A model generated the notes under the pieces. The model saw only the letters and a list, made by a program, of their open reading frames with translations, was not told the origin of the DNA and did no database searches. Positions 12,950-27,581 of a DNA stretch of 64,000 bases are shown here, one piece after another. The DNA is taken from NCBI GenBank assembly GCA_014904845.1, contig MU119293.1, positions 1-64,000 on the forward strand. The letters are read 5' to 3'. Positions within the stretch are counted from its first letter, which is position 1. Each line of letters begins with the position of its first letter. Source of the stretch: Acephala macrosclerotiorum (taxonomy: Eukaryota; Ascomycota; Leotiomycetes; Helotiales; Mollisiaceae). Position numbers and translations under genes: made by a program.

Positions 12950-13031
12950 AAAAAAAAAAAAAAAAAAAAAAAAAAGGGATACAAGTGCCCGAAGACACAT
13001 CAAACGCGGAGGATTAGAGCATCAAAAATAC

Positions 13032-13130
13032 AAAAAAGACTGTATGGACGCGCTGGGAATCGAACCCTAGAAATATGTTAATTGAAGGGTTTTAAATTAT
13101 ATTGATAAGGCTAATTTACCAGGACCTTTC
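13032..13130 (-). other. tRNA-like RNA polymerase III element (tRNA relic or SINE head)
   Basis: On the minus strand, TGGTAAATTAG (13121-13111) fits the A box TRGYNNANNNG. GGTTCGATTCC (13066-13056) is a perfect B box, and a T6 terminator lies at 13037-13032. The spacing between boxes is about 44 nt, long for an intronless tRNA. The 5' and 3' acceptor arms do not pair and the T stem is imperfect, so this is not a normal tRNA. It could be a decayed tRNA gene or the head of a SINE. Confidence 0.35.
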
Positions 13131-13139
13131 CCACACTCA

Positions 13140-15590
13140 ATAATGCCATACGGAATATGCTAAGGGAAAATTATACCACTATATAATTCGTTAGGACAGA
13201 GAATTTAGTTTCGGCGGAGTACCGTACCTAAACCACGCGCCCTTCCAGGTGATAGATACACAAAAGTTTCTTATTTAAATTTATATATGTGTCTGTAATG
13301 CTTGGGCTCCAGCCCGGACCTGCCCGTAGATTAAGTGGGGCAGACTAGTGTTATTGGTCCAGATTTTAACCACAGGTCACTTTCATATCGCAACATTTCT
13401 ACCTTATCCCACTAATGTTAGAGACTGCTGTTTTGAATACTCACTATGTAATGTCTATTTAACTAGTTTTGGCCCTTTAACCCCAATTTGTCTATTAGGT
13501 TACTTTGCAACGAAATCTCATCGTGTATGTGGCCCGTCAGACATGAACCTTTTTCCCTTTACTTTGTGTCGGAAGGGACATCATTACTGACTACCTTGCT
13601 TATTTCTAAAGCGATCTAAATCCTTTTTTTTTGCAGGATCCATGGTCCATGGACTGACTCACATTGTATTTTGACTACTTTGCGCTCAGTGGCGCAAAGT
13701 CGGTCTCGGTTGCTTTCGGCATGCCATACCGCACCCCCCAGAAGTCCAGACCATCCCAAAAACTTTCCGACATCAAATCACCTACGATATATCCAATAAT
13801 AAGTGATGCTAGTGCCCATAACTATCGGTAGCTGATATGAAAGGATCTCGGCATTTCCATGCAACATTCTTTTCCACGTGATTAGAATTTTGCTTTCGAA
13901 TTTACCTATCTATATATCTGCAAATTCCGCGTACTCTCGTGACCTGGTTCTTCGGCCAAGAGCAAGAAATCAAATACTGGAGAAAAGTTGTCTGAAGTTT
14001 CAGGAGCGTCAACCCCTTGAGCGTTCAGCAGATGTTTCCACCACAGGTAACTCCATGCCAACAGGCTTCCCTCAAAGTTCAGCGCAAACGAAGCAAATAT
14101 AGGGCTGGAGATTCGTGAAACTATGTAAAGCTATTCGCACAGAAATATTCATTCCGAGATTCCAGAGATGGCAATCTATGTCATTCGAGCTTGCTTTCTG
14201 TCGTTATGAACTTAGGCATTTAAGCAACCTTCATCGATGTCCCAGCCTTGAAAAGGCAAGCAAGAGTCTGGGTTGGGCTGAGATACTGTCATATTTCATG
14301 CAATGTTGCGCCATGATTTGGCAACTATCGTCTTTGCGTAGAGAAAGTGGGCCGAGAAAGTCCAGCCAAGGCTAGGACATTGAGAGCGCTGATCTAAGCC
14401 TAAGTCCTAAAGGCTACATAATCTACAGTCAACATAAGCGAAGTTTTGCTTCTCTTGGGCTATACTTATAGAATTCAACGATCAAGTCTTCCGTTTTAGT
14501 TGACAACCCGAGTATGGGTCTTTGATAGAAGTAAAGTTTGAATGGAAAACGTTATCAAGCCCTATCAAAAGAAACCTCAGTTAACGACGCATTTCCACAA
14601 TTATCACAGCCACATAACTTGGAGCCAGAGTTAAACTTGCTGTCATTCCTCTAGTGCCTTCGGTTTTAGGCACTTATTTACGCCAAGGAACAGTCGAGGT
14701 GAGCTTTGAGCACCCTTGCAGGCCGGCCTGCTTGAACGAGGCAAAGCTCTGCACGTGATCACCTTTGAGCGTTTCCCTAAACTTATTTAGCGTCGGCTCA
14801 TACTTTTAGCCCTAGCCCTGAATGTCCTGTTTTGCTTTGCGCATTTTCACGCGCCAATTTTGACGATGTAATCATGAAAGCACCTCACCATCTTCGATCC
14901 ACTACAACTTCAACAGTCATAACTTCTACCCGACTGGAATGGTTTGCACACCTCTTGGGTCTTTTATTGTCTTCCTCGAATAACCACGAAAAGGATTGCT
15001 TTCTAAACCATGGCAGTAAGTACCTCGCGATCAATGGCGCAGACTTGATTCTCTAACCAGTTGATAGGGCGCCTGTAGTAACCTTCCTACGAGATCTATA
15101 AAGCGCCTCTTCCCTCCAAATTTACGGGCCCAAGACAACTTTTCTTAAACACATCAATCATCCGCATACATTATTCAATTTATATTAGCAAATTTTGCGT
15201 TGCCGGGCTTCGGTCAAGATGAAGCTGTCCTTGGGTCTCCCTCGGCAAAAGGTGCGAAGTCATTGTCACTTTGATCCCTCCTTGTTGAAACTCACTTTTG
15301 CTTCCGATCTGCACAAGAAAATTCTTATCAGTGAGTCATATGACGCGTTTCCTTGTCCGCAATCTTCTCTTGGTTTCGTTCCTCAAGTCGTCAACAACCA
15401 CCAGGGTATGGACGACCAGCTCAGTGCAACCATCTTCAAGGTATTGCGGACTCGTTCTTCTTTCATAACCAGATAACTGTTATGTTATACTCCTGCAATT
15501 GTTTGTTTGCCCTTCCTTCAATGCTTTCCTCATCTTCTTGTACACAGAACCTTTCTTCGCGTCGCAAGATCGATATTCCAACAGAGCGAT
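13140..15590. other. Intergenic, no gene recognised
   Basis: Only short unrelated ORFs are seen. Minor structures are a hairpin TTTGCGC/GGCGCAAA at about 13680-13700 and the palindrome GCAGGCCGGCCTGC near 14719-14732. Neither has an assigned role. Confidence 0.35.
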
Positions 15591-15911
15591 AGTCGGTAAG
15601 CACATCTTGAACTCATACTACCTGAATTCTGTTAATTACTAACGCCTCCAGTGGTCCATTCACTCACGGTCATTTCTCAATTTCGAAACTCCTCGCAATC
15701 ACCCCAATCGATTTAATTGAGATATTCAAGAGAACAACCAGAGTTGAGCAGCGCAGCAGCAGCACAACAGTATCACCAGTCTCAAATGGCCAAAAGGGTC
15801 AGAACATACACATGAAACAAGAAAGGCGTGTCGGAGCACTTCTGTATCCTAGTTATGCTCTCAGATAGCTATCAATCTACAATTCTTTTACTCATCAAGA
15901 CTTGTTTCCGC

Positions 15912-16190
15912 CTCGTCTCGTCCTAGGCATGACTTTAAAAGGCCTAACCTTGTCGATTTTTTCTCTCCAGTTCCTCGAGCCTCGAACACATTTCGATCAT
16001 CCACGCTCTCGATTAGTCTTGTCCTGAGCATGACATGAAAAGGCCTACCTTGGCAATATTGTTCACTCCTGTTCCTCGGAGCCTTGAACATCAGCGAATT
16101 CGATCATCCGCACTCCCGATCGATCTCGTCTACTCCGTCAAAACTGTTCACTCATGATCTCCGAGTCTCGGACATAACGCACCCTTCCAA
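15912..16190 (+). repeat. Diverged tandem repeat, about 105-bp unit
   Basis: Copy 1 (about 15912-16014) and copy 2 (about 16016-16122) share in order GTCYTGTCCT..GCATGAC, AAAAGGCCTA, GTTCCTCG, AGCCT.GAACA and TTCGATCATCC. A partial third copy follows at about 16123-16190. A more diverged one is suggested at about 16440-16500 by TTGGCAAT followed by TTTCACTCCT. Confidence 0.6.
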
Positions 16191-16727
16191 CGAAGCGGTT
16201 AAATTTACCATTTTCTCCACAAACCTGCACAAACCTGCGGTGCACTGCTCGGATCAGATTTATTAACTTCCGAGAATCTTAGCCACTTAGTAAGTCTCCT
16301 TCCAACGCGGTCTCCGCTTGCTAATAAACATTTCTAGAACGAGGCTACCTACGACACACTTGCGCCAGAATTCAGCGAGCGCCCACCCTCGTGGTTACCA
16401 GTGAAGTCGTCTTCTAGGCTCTTCGACATCCCTCGATCTCTCCTGACCTTGTCGATCTCACCTTTGGCAATGTACTCGCTATTTCACTCCTCGCCTCAGC
16501 CCAACAGGAGGTATTTCTACTCCAGCATCAGAATGAAAGCCTTGGAGTGACAGACCAAGCTCACGAAGCCGTCAACTCGCCTTGCTGAAGCTGCAAAGAA
16601 TACTTTTCTGATTTTGTCTCCCTTCCCTACACCAAAATCCACGCATATCCCATTCCTTGTGTTTGGGAGCTAGTGGTCATATACCCGCCGGGGTACTCAC
16701 TATAACTTTTGCTTTCCCTTTTCCACG

Positions 16728-17090
16728 ATTCGGTTGCGCAGCGAGCATTGAAGGTCTACAACGTGAGTTGCATGAGTGAGAGGTGATCACGTTGAGATAT
16801 TTGCTGACGCCTTAGATGCAGACGAGAATCGGCCAGATATTGACATCAACTTCACCGTCAGTAGAAGCCGTGTTGGAGATTTTCGGTCCTCGTCTTGCCA
16901 CCACACTTACTTAATTAAACTCCTTGCAAGATCCGGTTGCGCCACGAGTATCAGAATTATCAATGTGAGTACATCTACTGCGATGCGGTGAAATTCAGAT
17001 CGGCGGCTAACATGGTGCATGCAGACAAGAATCGCTAAACGCTGACAACAACTCCACCGTCAGCAGAAGCTGTGTTGGAAACTCCTGATT
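16728..17090 (+). repeat. Duplicated 160-bp unit with a conserved intron
   Basis: Copy A (about 16728-16885) and copy B (about 16931-17090) share CGGTTGCGC, a GTGAGT donor, an ATGCAGAC acceptor, and ACCGTCAG.AGAAGC.GTGTTGGA. The introns are 59 and 60 nt and keep donor and acceptor although their interiors differ. Downstream of the intron both copies read alike in one frame (TVSRS.VG). A weak third copy of the last block lies near 17650. Confidence 0.6.
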
Positions 17091-17821
17091 CTCATATCAC
17101 GTACCAAAATACTTGATTTTTTTTTACATAAATTTCCCGAGAAACAAGAGTACACTGTTCAGCTCTCGCCACTCTCAAGCACCAATGATTGAGCAAGTTG
17201 ATCCTCTCCATAGCCTCAAGACTCACGACCAGGGGAGCCCATTGATCCGAAGCTATAATGGTCAGTGCTAGCACTCTACGCCATCTCATCAAGACTATGA
17301 TTGGACTGTAAGTCTTGTGTTGTGGTTGGGATTTTGTTCTGGTGCTGATTTTATTAAGTTCACGATGCGTGTCCCAGGTGCCGCTTCCCGATTTGGAAGG
17401 GACGAAGGTAGTAATTGCCAAAACTTGTGTCGGCAGAAAATCGAAAGTGTCCCCGCACTTCAAGACCTTCAAAGCACACCAGCAACGTGCACTTGAATGG
17501 TCACAACTTCCATCAAGGGCATTCCTTCCGTCGATAACCTGTGCTGAGTATCCTTAAGGTGAGTTCTACCTCTCTGTAGCTGTAAGACCAGCCCCAAGAC
17601 GCTTCACTTGCAAGTTTTGACAGCTAATGACATTTTGAAGCTTTCAAAACTCAGTCACCATCAGCTAGAAGCCAGAAAAAGCTTCTTTCAACACATCAGA
17701 AGTTTTAATCCTAGGCTATGCCATAGAATGTATCGTATGAGTTCGCAGTGGTCCTCTTGCCACCGTCAACAGCAAAATAACCAGCAGCCACGCACCACCG
17801 TACACGACCGAAGATCAATTT

Positions 17822-19741
17822 ATGGCAGACCTTCTACCCCAAGCATCTGCCATCCAGGGAAAATACAACGGTAGCGATTCTGATGATGAGCCAATCATTT
17901 CAGGTCCGAGGAGAACGAGTCTTTCAACCCGCCAGCTTTCTCGTCTCCCGATCAATCGCCTTAAAGATGGTAATGAGAGTTATTCAGATAGTCTCGCAGT
18001 CTTATCCAAGCAGGCTGCTAGTCCACAGTAAGAGAAACCCTGCTTAGTGACCCAATTGTATCTAACGCAATGGCAGACGCTCCTCCACGAATCCTATGAG
18101 CAAGAAGGGAAAACAGCCTCAACGAGATGCATCAGCGAATTTCGAAATCCTCCGCCCACAGCACAACTCACGCGTCTCCAAGCAGCGTGATCGTGCAGGA
18201 TCTCCTACGTTCAAGACCAACACCCTTTCAGTACGCCGCGATCATCACAAACCCGAAGGCATCCCCTTGGGTGAAGAAACTTCTCTCGATGACCTGACGC
18301 CTGCTCAACAGCTTTATATCCAGGACATGATCAAGCAGTTCAGGCATGAAAATGCACGATCCAATAGAAGAGGCAGTGGCGGAAGCAATAGCACAACTGA
18401 TTCGGGATGGAGCGTTGATACACCTGCATATAGCGACGAATCGGCTAGATTTCCAAGCATCCCAGGCAGCTCTACATCCAGCGACAGTAGGATCGACACC
18501 ATACCGATATTTCGTACAACTACCCCACTTAATCAAAACCACGCACAGAACGTGCAATTGGAAGGTCAGGGTCCTTCGATCGACGCGCCGACTGAAAACC
18601 ATCTGCGAAAGGCTTTTCGAAAACTTGGTGTCAAGCCTGAAGACGTGGATCGCTATTTCACTATATCTCGCACTTCATCTTTGAAGAGACCCAAGACGAG
18701 AGCAGACAAGGCTCAAGCAGAAGATGAGAAGCGCTTTGAGCGCTTCAAAAAGGACTTGCAATTGGATAATAGCGCAGATGTGCCATATGATGGAGTGCAT
18801 TTACAGCAGAAGAGTTGGATGAGACTGCCCAGTCTCGGACACTACAAAGGCGGCGATGTCAATTCTGGTCGCAGGAAGCCAGCAGAACGAAAGCTAATTA
18901 GCACTCTTTTGCAGCAAAAGCAAGGCTCAACTGTTGTACTCTTTATCGTAGGTACGGACGGCATGTCAACAGACTATCGAAACTTGATGGAGTTCTCTTG
19001 GCACTACAGGCACATTCGATTCAGAAACGAAAGCTAGCTCCTGGCCGACTTGAGACTGGGACACGAAACAAGGACACGATCGAAAATGAAAAATCCCAGA
19101 AATGTCCCGTTCCAGGTTGCGGACAGGTGTACGGCTCCAAAGACTCCATGTATCGACATATTGAGACTCACGCCGATTGGTTTCTGGACGCCTTGGAGAT
19201 CTCGGTGAAGCAAATGGACCCTATCAAGACCAAGATTCCCTGCAACGTGTCTGCGTGCCAATTCAAACACAAGATGTTTCCTCCCACCCAACAATACAGT
19301 ACGGTTGCGAAAAAAGATGGAAACAATTCTAAGCCCTTACTCCACATAGAAGAGCATCACATCAAGCCGTTTGGTGAATGGGATGTCTACGAAGGAGACA
19401 GTCTTGAAGTTCCAGAAGTCGAAGACCCTGATAATTGGAATTGTACCCTTCCAGATTGTCCAGGCTTCCGAGCTCACAAGGATACCGATGGTCAGGCTAT
19501 GCACAAAAAGTACCTTCATCACGAGCTGTGGTTGGACGATGCAGTCAAGGAACACTTAAACCTCACCGACTATACCAGAGATGGATGGACTGTCAGGACC
19601 TGGGTCAATGGAATTCGTTTGTCCCCAGATATTATGGATCTGAAGAATGTTCCTCTTGCATGGCGACAATCTGTTGAGGGAGAGGAGGACGATGAGGAGG
19701 ACGAGGGTGACGAGGGCGAAGACGATGAGACTGAGTACTAA
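17822..19741 (+). CDS. C2H2-type zinc-finger protein, uncharacterised
   Basis: Three exons (17822-18027, 18077-18947, 19010-19741) encode 602 residues. The first 230 residues are polar and Ser/Arg/Asn rich, probably disordered. A conserved-looking helical stretch follows (NHLRKAFRKLGVKPEDVDRYF) and then a Lys/Arg-rich segment. A classical finger CPVPGCGQVYGSKDSMYRH lies in exon 3 (C-x4-C-x12-H-x3-H). Two further Cys/His clusters may form degenerate fingers (CNVSACQFKHKMF...HIEEHH; CTLPDCPGF...H). The C-terminus is a run of Glu and Asp. This suggests a nuclear DNA- or RNA-binding protein, but no target or pathway can be named. The frame change between exons 2 and 3 is explained by intron GTAGGT...ACAG. 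Confidence 0.75.
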
Positions 19742-21127
19742 TGCAGAGTCATTTTCTTCGGTGTTGTTCTAAGGGTCTAAGGCATAGAGATGAGATTTGG
19801 CAGGAACATAGAGTTGCTACTCCGTACAATTGTTTGCTCATAGTTTCACCTACGCTTCGAGGCATATGCATGGAGTTTGGCAGGGATAGGTCTCTACGTT
19901 TGCTCATGGATGAGAATTAGGTGCGATTTTTGTGATGCTTGAAGTAGATAGCTTAGATGAGCATGCAGTGAAATTGCTTCTTGATAAATTTCAGGTTCCC
20001 AACATTCTACAGTGTGAAATGAATCTCAAGTGATGATGTAATCTTATTCGTCGAAGTTTTGTCCTTAAAACTTGGGTATGCTGCGGTTGTCTGTTGGACT
20101 ATTTATCCTATCAAATACAGGAGGTCATTGTAGCATTGAACTAGCTTTTGCCGTTCGAAGTGAGTTCATGTGGGATCCTTCGTCTGAAATGAGATAACAG
20201 AAATGGTCAAGTAAATTCATGCTCTCAAGATACATTTTACCGAGCATTTGATTTGAGATGCACTAGAAAACTGTGGGATCTTGAGCTCTCAAATGATATA
20301 AATTATCATATAATTACTCGCTCGACCACGAGAGACTCTCGGCATACTACGTAACATGAGGTCAAGCTATGACAAGTGCTTTCCGATCCTAAATGTTCTT
20401 AAGTTATGGTACTTCCAAATTTCCGAGTGATCTAGGCCAATTGATAAAGTTCTGTACCGCATGATGAAGCTACTACATCGCAACAAACCACTAGAATCCT
20501 TTGAACTCTATCATTAGACTTGATTTGTGAAGTCCACCTCCCCGTCATTTCTGATGTCATCGTCCTTCCAAAGTCAGCCAAGCACACCCCGTATTTCCTA
20601 AGTCCACCGTATCCACACTCACTTAACAGCTATCACTCTCCATCCGAACATCCTTCACCCTTGTCCACGACATCCGACACGATCATAGATGCGCTTTCAG
20701 TATCCCAGCCTTGCTTGAAAAATGAAGGATGTATATTTGGGCTCAGGCTGAGAAAGATACTCGATTTGGCATCGCGAATCGAATTCATGATTTTGACTAT
20801 CGTCATCCTCCGAATGAGCTGTCAATATCTAGGCAAAGCTAGAAGATGAAAAGATGAAGCACTCCTTGGCACCTCCATCTCACACGTCCTGAAAACGAAC
20901 AGAAGGGATAGCGATTATGGAACATGTTGCACGAGAAAGTGAGCACTGCCTCAGCAGAGATGTGTGAGGGAGGAGACGTCTTGCATTATTAGGCTTGCCG
21001 TGCAGGAGAGGAAAGAGTACTGAAGCTTACCTTCTTGCGTTAGGAAAGCGTTGAAATTATTCAAATCGATTCCGTACATCGAGAAAATTGATATTGCATG
21101 ATTTACCTGCCATACCGCGAGGCATAT
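19742..21127. other. Convergent 3'-3' intergenic region
   Basis: About 1.4 kb between the stop codons of the zinc-finger gene (+) and the GH5 gene (-). No supported gene, tRNA or clear repeat. An ORF at 20520-20849 has no recognisable content. Confidence 0.4.
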
Positions 21128-22572
21128 TTACGATGCCAACGTCGCACTCACCATCGTCTCCAAATTCGCAACTGCTGCCGGGCTCCTCCAAGCCGTCCAA
21201 TTATGATTATAGAGCCCTATCAATAACGTCAGTTTCCAACCCAAAAACGCCAAGAAGAGGGATAAAGGCGTCGAAGAGGGGTAAGAGGAAAGAGACAAGA
21301 CGGGGAAGAGAAAGAAGAAAGGATGGAGAAACAGACCCCATGTTTCATCGTAATCTTGCGTCCCCGACCTGATATAGTAACTCCCCGCCAACACCCAAAT
21401 CATCCACCCCGCATGCACGCTTGGCAAATAGCTATGCAAACAACTAGCATAAACCCCCGTATAACTCCCATCTGTCTGATCATGTCCCCATTCTGTCAAA
21501 ACCATTGGCATCGTGTTCGTCTGTGTTCCACTCAAAGTACTGAATCCATTCCCTACTAAATCGCTTTGTAAAGTGCTGCAGCTCGATACCGAGTTCTCGT
21601 AATCGTGGAGTTCGAGCACCATCTTGTTCCAGTATGGGAAAGAGGTTTCGTTGAAGTAGATGTTGGAGCCGAGATTCGTGCCGGCGACGATGGGGGTTAG
21701 TGTCGTGTCGAAGCTTAGGCCGGAGAAGAAGATTAGGATGTCAGGGTTGGCGGTGTTGATTATTGCTGAGGCTGCGACCATGTTAGTGTACCAGTTTGGC
21801 CAGTTGTAGTAGTCGTTTGCTAGGGTGGTGTTGTCGGAGGGTGTGCGGAGTTCGTTGCGCATGCCAATGCTCATAAGGTTGCCCCATGATTTGCCCTGCC
21901 AAGTCAGTCTAGGAGGGGGGAAAGGAGGACGGGGACGAACATGAGTAACCATATACTGCAGTCCACGCTTCCAGTTCGCAACATTGAAGTATGTATCACC
22001 GAACCAAGCATTGCCGTCAGTCGTAGAGCAACACCATTCACCCTTTGAAATATGATTATCGAGATGGACGTAGATCTCCTGTTCTAAACATTCGGCTGCA
22101 ATCGCATCATAGACCTATATTCAATCAGATCACGAGACTCGGGATTGGTAGAGGGTTGACTAACCTGCAGTCTTGTAGTGCTTGCCGAGAATTGAGGATT
22201 GTTCTCCAAAACCTTCTGATACACAATCGGTCCATTCGTCGTTCCCAATGCTGTATTGAAAGCAGTCGCAAGGGTGACATCTCCACCGTTGTAGATATCA
22301 TCAATCATCTCAATGGCGAATGTCAGTCGAATGACATTCATTCCCAGACTCTTGATCCCAGAAACAATTGAGGCGATCGAAGCATACTGCAGGCCCTCTG
22401 GAATCATGACATCTGCTGCACCTGGCCAATTGACACCAGCGTATGTGACATTGTTGCCCAGTGAGTTATGGATCCATCTTCCAGACGTGACGAACGGTCC
22501 ATTCGGGAAAGCACATTGACCTCCGACAACTCCCAACGCGAGGACGACAAGACCTGGAAGACCAAAACGCAT
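21128..22572 (-). CDS. Secreted glycoside hydrolase family 5 enzyme (endoglucanase-like)
   Basis: Four exons (22572-22165, 22114-21941, 21895-21337, 21216-21128) encode 409 residues. An N-terminal signal peptide is clear (MRFGLPGLVVLALGVVGGQC), so the protein is secreted. The GH5 TIM-barrel signatures are present: acid/base Glu in SIGMRNELR (about E209) and nucleophile Glu in MVLTEWGHD (about E329), with LDNHISKGEWCC upstream. Family members cut beta-1,4- or related beta-glycosidic bonds in plant cell walls; the exact substrate cannot be told here. Intron 2 uses donor GTTCGT and intron 3 GTCTGT, both weak but needed to keep the frame (ETWGLYNHNW is rebuilt across intron 3). It lies downstream of, and on the same strand as, the beta-galactosidase gene. 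Confidence 0.9.
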
Positions 22573-23297
22573 CGTGAGAGCTCAATTGAGAAACAATCAA
22601 GTCCAGAACATCTAGTTAAATGACAATAAGATAAATCTCCCCATCTCGTCATCTTATATATTCGTAATAAGGAAGAACAAAAACACCGAATCCCAAAAGA
22701 CCCATGATCGTTTATCCGCTCCATTAACCAAACAGCTTTCCACCCCATCAAGCCCCAGCTCCCCCGACAGCCCCAAGCCTCAACGCACCGAACAGAAACG
22801 CATAGAAATAAAATTTGGAAGCGACTATCATCTCATTCTAGTCATGATTGATGGGAATTCGAACGCGTAGCATTCCGGTAGCTGATCATCAGGGTTGCAG
22901 TAGCTGTGAAGGTCCGTAAACTTACCCCGCATTTTTTGACGAGATCCTGGTGAGTATCGGCGGGGTGTGCCTGAGATGGATCGTGAATGCCGGTGGATCC
23001 TTGTCTGATGGCGCGTGGGTCTCGTTCGTTCGCAGAAAACAAGAGATAAGGAGAGGGTTGTTTAGCCAGGACTTCGTGTGGCGGTACTCGCAGCTTTCTT
23101 CCCCGACTGCCCCGAATGGGATGTCACGAGGATGAAGGCGACATTTTTGCACCTCGGTCCCAATCTGAACCTTGAGGCTCGGATTTCGTTCCAAATTCCT
23201 GAATGTACAAAATTTTGTTGTAGATTGGGAGCGGCAGCAAGTCCTTGCTTGTGAGAGAAAATGATCATGATATTGGGCCACCGCTGGTTCTATATAT
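22573..23297. other. GH5 promoter and GH2 terminator region
   Basis: About 0.7 kb between the 3' end of the beta-galactosidase gene and the start of the GH5 gene. No gene recognised; ORFs here are short and uninformative. Confidence 0.4.
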
Positions 23298-26549
<3,252 letters not shown>

Positions 26550-27581
26550 CGTTTGATTTCGGGATAGGACATTCGAGAGCTTTCAGAGTAGAACTTGTCT
26601 ATATATAATAGCTTTAACATTGACTTCCAGGTACTACCTGGACGCATTTTGGCGAGGAGAATCGCATATCAGTGGGGCATACCACAGCAGCACCGAGCAT
26701 GCCGGCTGAATACTGATAGCTGTCGGTATCACGTTACCTTTCTGCTGTCCTCACTTGAGGTTTGTATGTCAATCTCAACGATGCGTCGACGCGTCGCGGA
26801 TGGCGGCAAGTTTGCCAACCTGCAAGATACCTGAAGCATAGGATCGGGGTAGTTCAAGGTCTGGCCCGATGGGAAAGTATGCAGCATGCCGCCATAGGAC
26901 GCGTGCTGCTCTTGCGGTGAAGTCCGCACTGGAGCATGTTCGTACGAAGTTTATTATTTTATCCCTAGCAGATTTAGACGGTGTTGTTGGAATTGCTGAC
27001 TAACTTTTCAACCGCACCAATGGGAATGTTTAGTGAGCCTCGGTCAAGGTTGTTCCGGACTTGCTCCCTCCTCTGTCGTTTTCTGCAATGCTTGGCCCGG
27101 CGATCCCCAACTTTGCCTTCATCCCCGTTCATCCCCGACTACCCGCGGTCGTGATTATGCTTTCCCCGATCTCCCCGTATGGGTTTGTCTCCCCAAGGAT
27201 ACGCTTTCTACCCCGCGTTATTATCTCTCCACACTGCAGCTCTAACCCCCATCAGCCCATCCCTCGGCCGTGTTCAAGCGGACACAGGCCAAACGATCTT
27301 TTCAGTTCACCTCTTCTCCACACTAGCAACATTTTCTGGAACGCCTCTTTCCAGTTTACTTGGAATATGCATGCGGGGAACCGAATCTGGGAAAGTCTGC
27401 CCATGTCCTGACAGCTCCTGGGACAAACTATCACGAAGCATAAATCCATAGCTATCCCTCCTCCCTTGTGTTCTGTCAGTGCCTTGACAACTTCCATTTT
27501 CTTTTCAACCCAAGAGACACCTGCGTGACTAAAGTCAACATCTTCCTCTCTTCGCGACAGCAGGTCTCATTGTCAGTCAAC
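26550..27581. promoter_or_regulatory. Shared promoter of beta-galactosidase and permease genes
   Basis: A 1,032-bp divergent intergenic region. Seven CCCC tetrads followed by G or A lie on the + strand at about 27105-27215, within 110 bp. One of them, CCCCGC at 27211, reads on the other strand as GCGGGG and fits the CreA/Mig1 consensus SYGGRG. No clear CGG-N11-CCG galactose-type site was found by eye. Confidence 0.5.

Larger units (their letters stand above)
15591..17821 (+). other. Repeat-rich locus with several intron-like signals, no long ORF
   Basis: Fungal-type introns can be read at 15596-15651 (GTAAGC, branch TACTAAC, CAG), 16290-16337 (GTAAGT, branch CTAATAA, TAG), 16763-16821 and 16965-17024. 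No open frame of useful length joins them. The stretch could be a spliced long noncoding RNA, a multi-exon 5' leader of the zinc-finger gene at 17822, or a decayed gene. Two internal repeat families lie here and are listed separately. Confidence 0.35.

Noticed and set aside
12774..12998. Poly-Phe ORFs across the N gap
   Set aside because: They arise from the A/T homopolymer and the unresolved bases.
14719..14732. Perfect 14-bp palindrome GCAGGCCGGCCTGC
   Set aside because: Short and isolated; no link to a gene or origin could be made.
21148..21190. Possible extra intron at GTGAGT near the GH5 3' end
   Set aside because: Reading through gives a normal GH5 end (METMVSATLAS-type tail), whereas splicing leads to a long unrelated tail.
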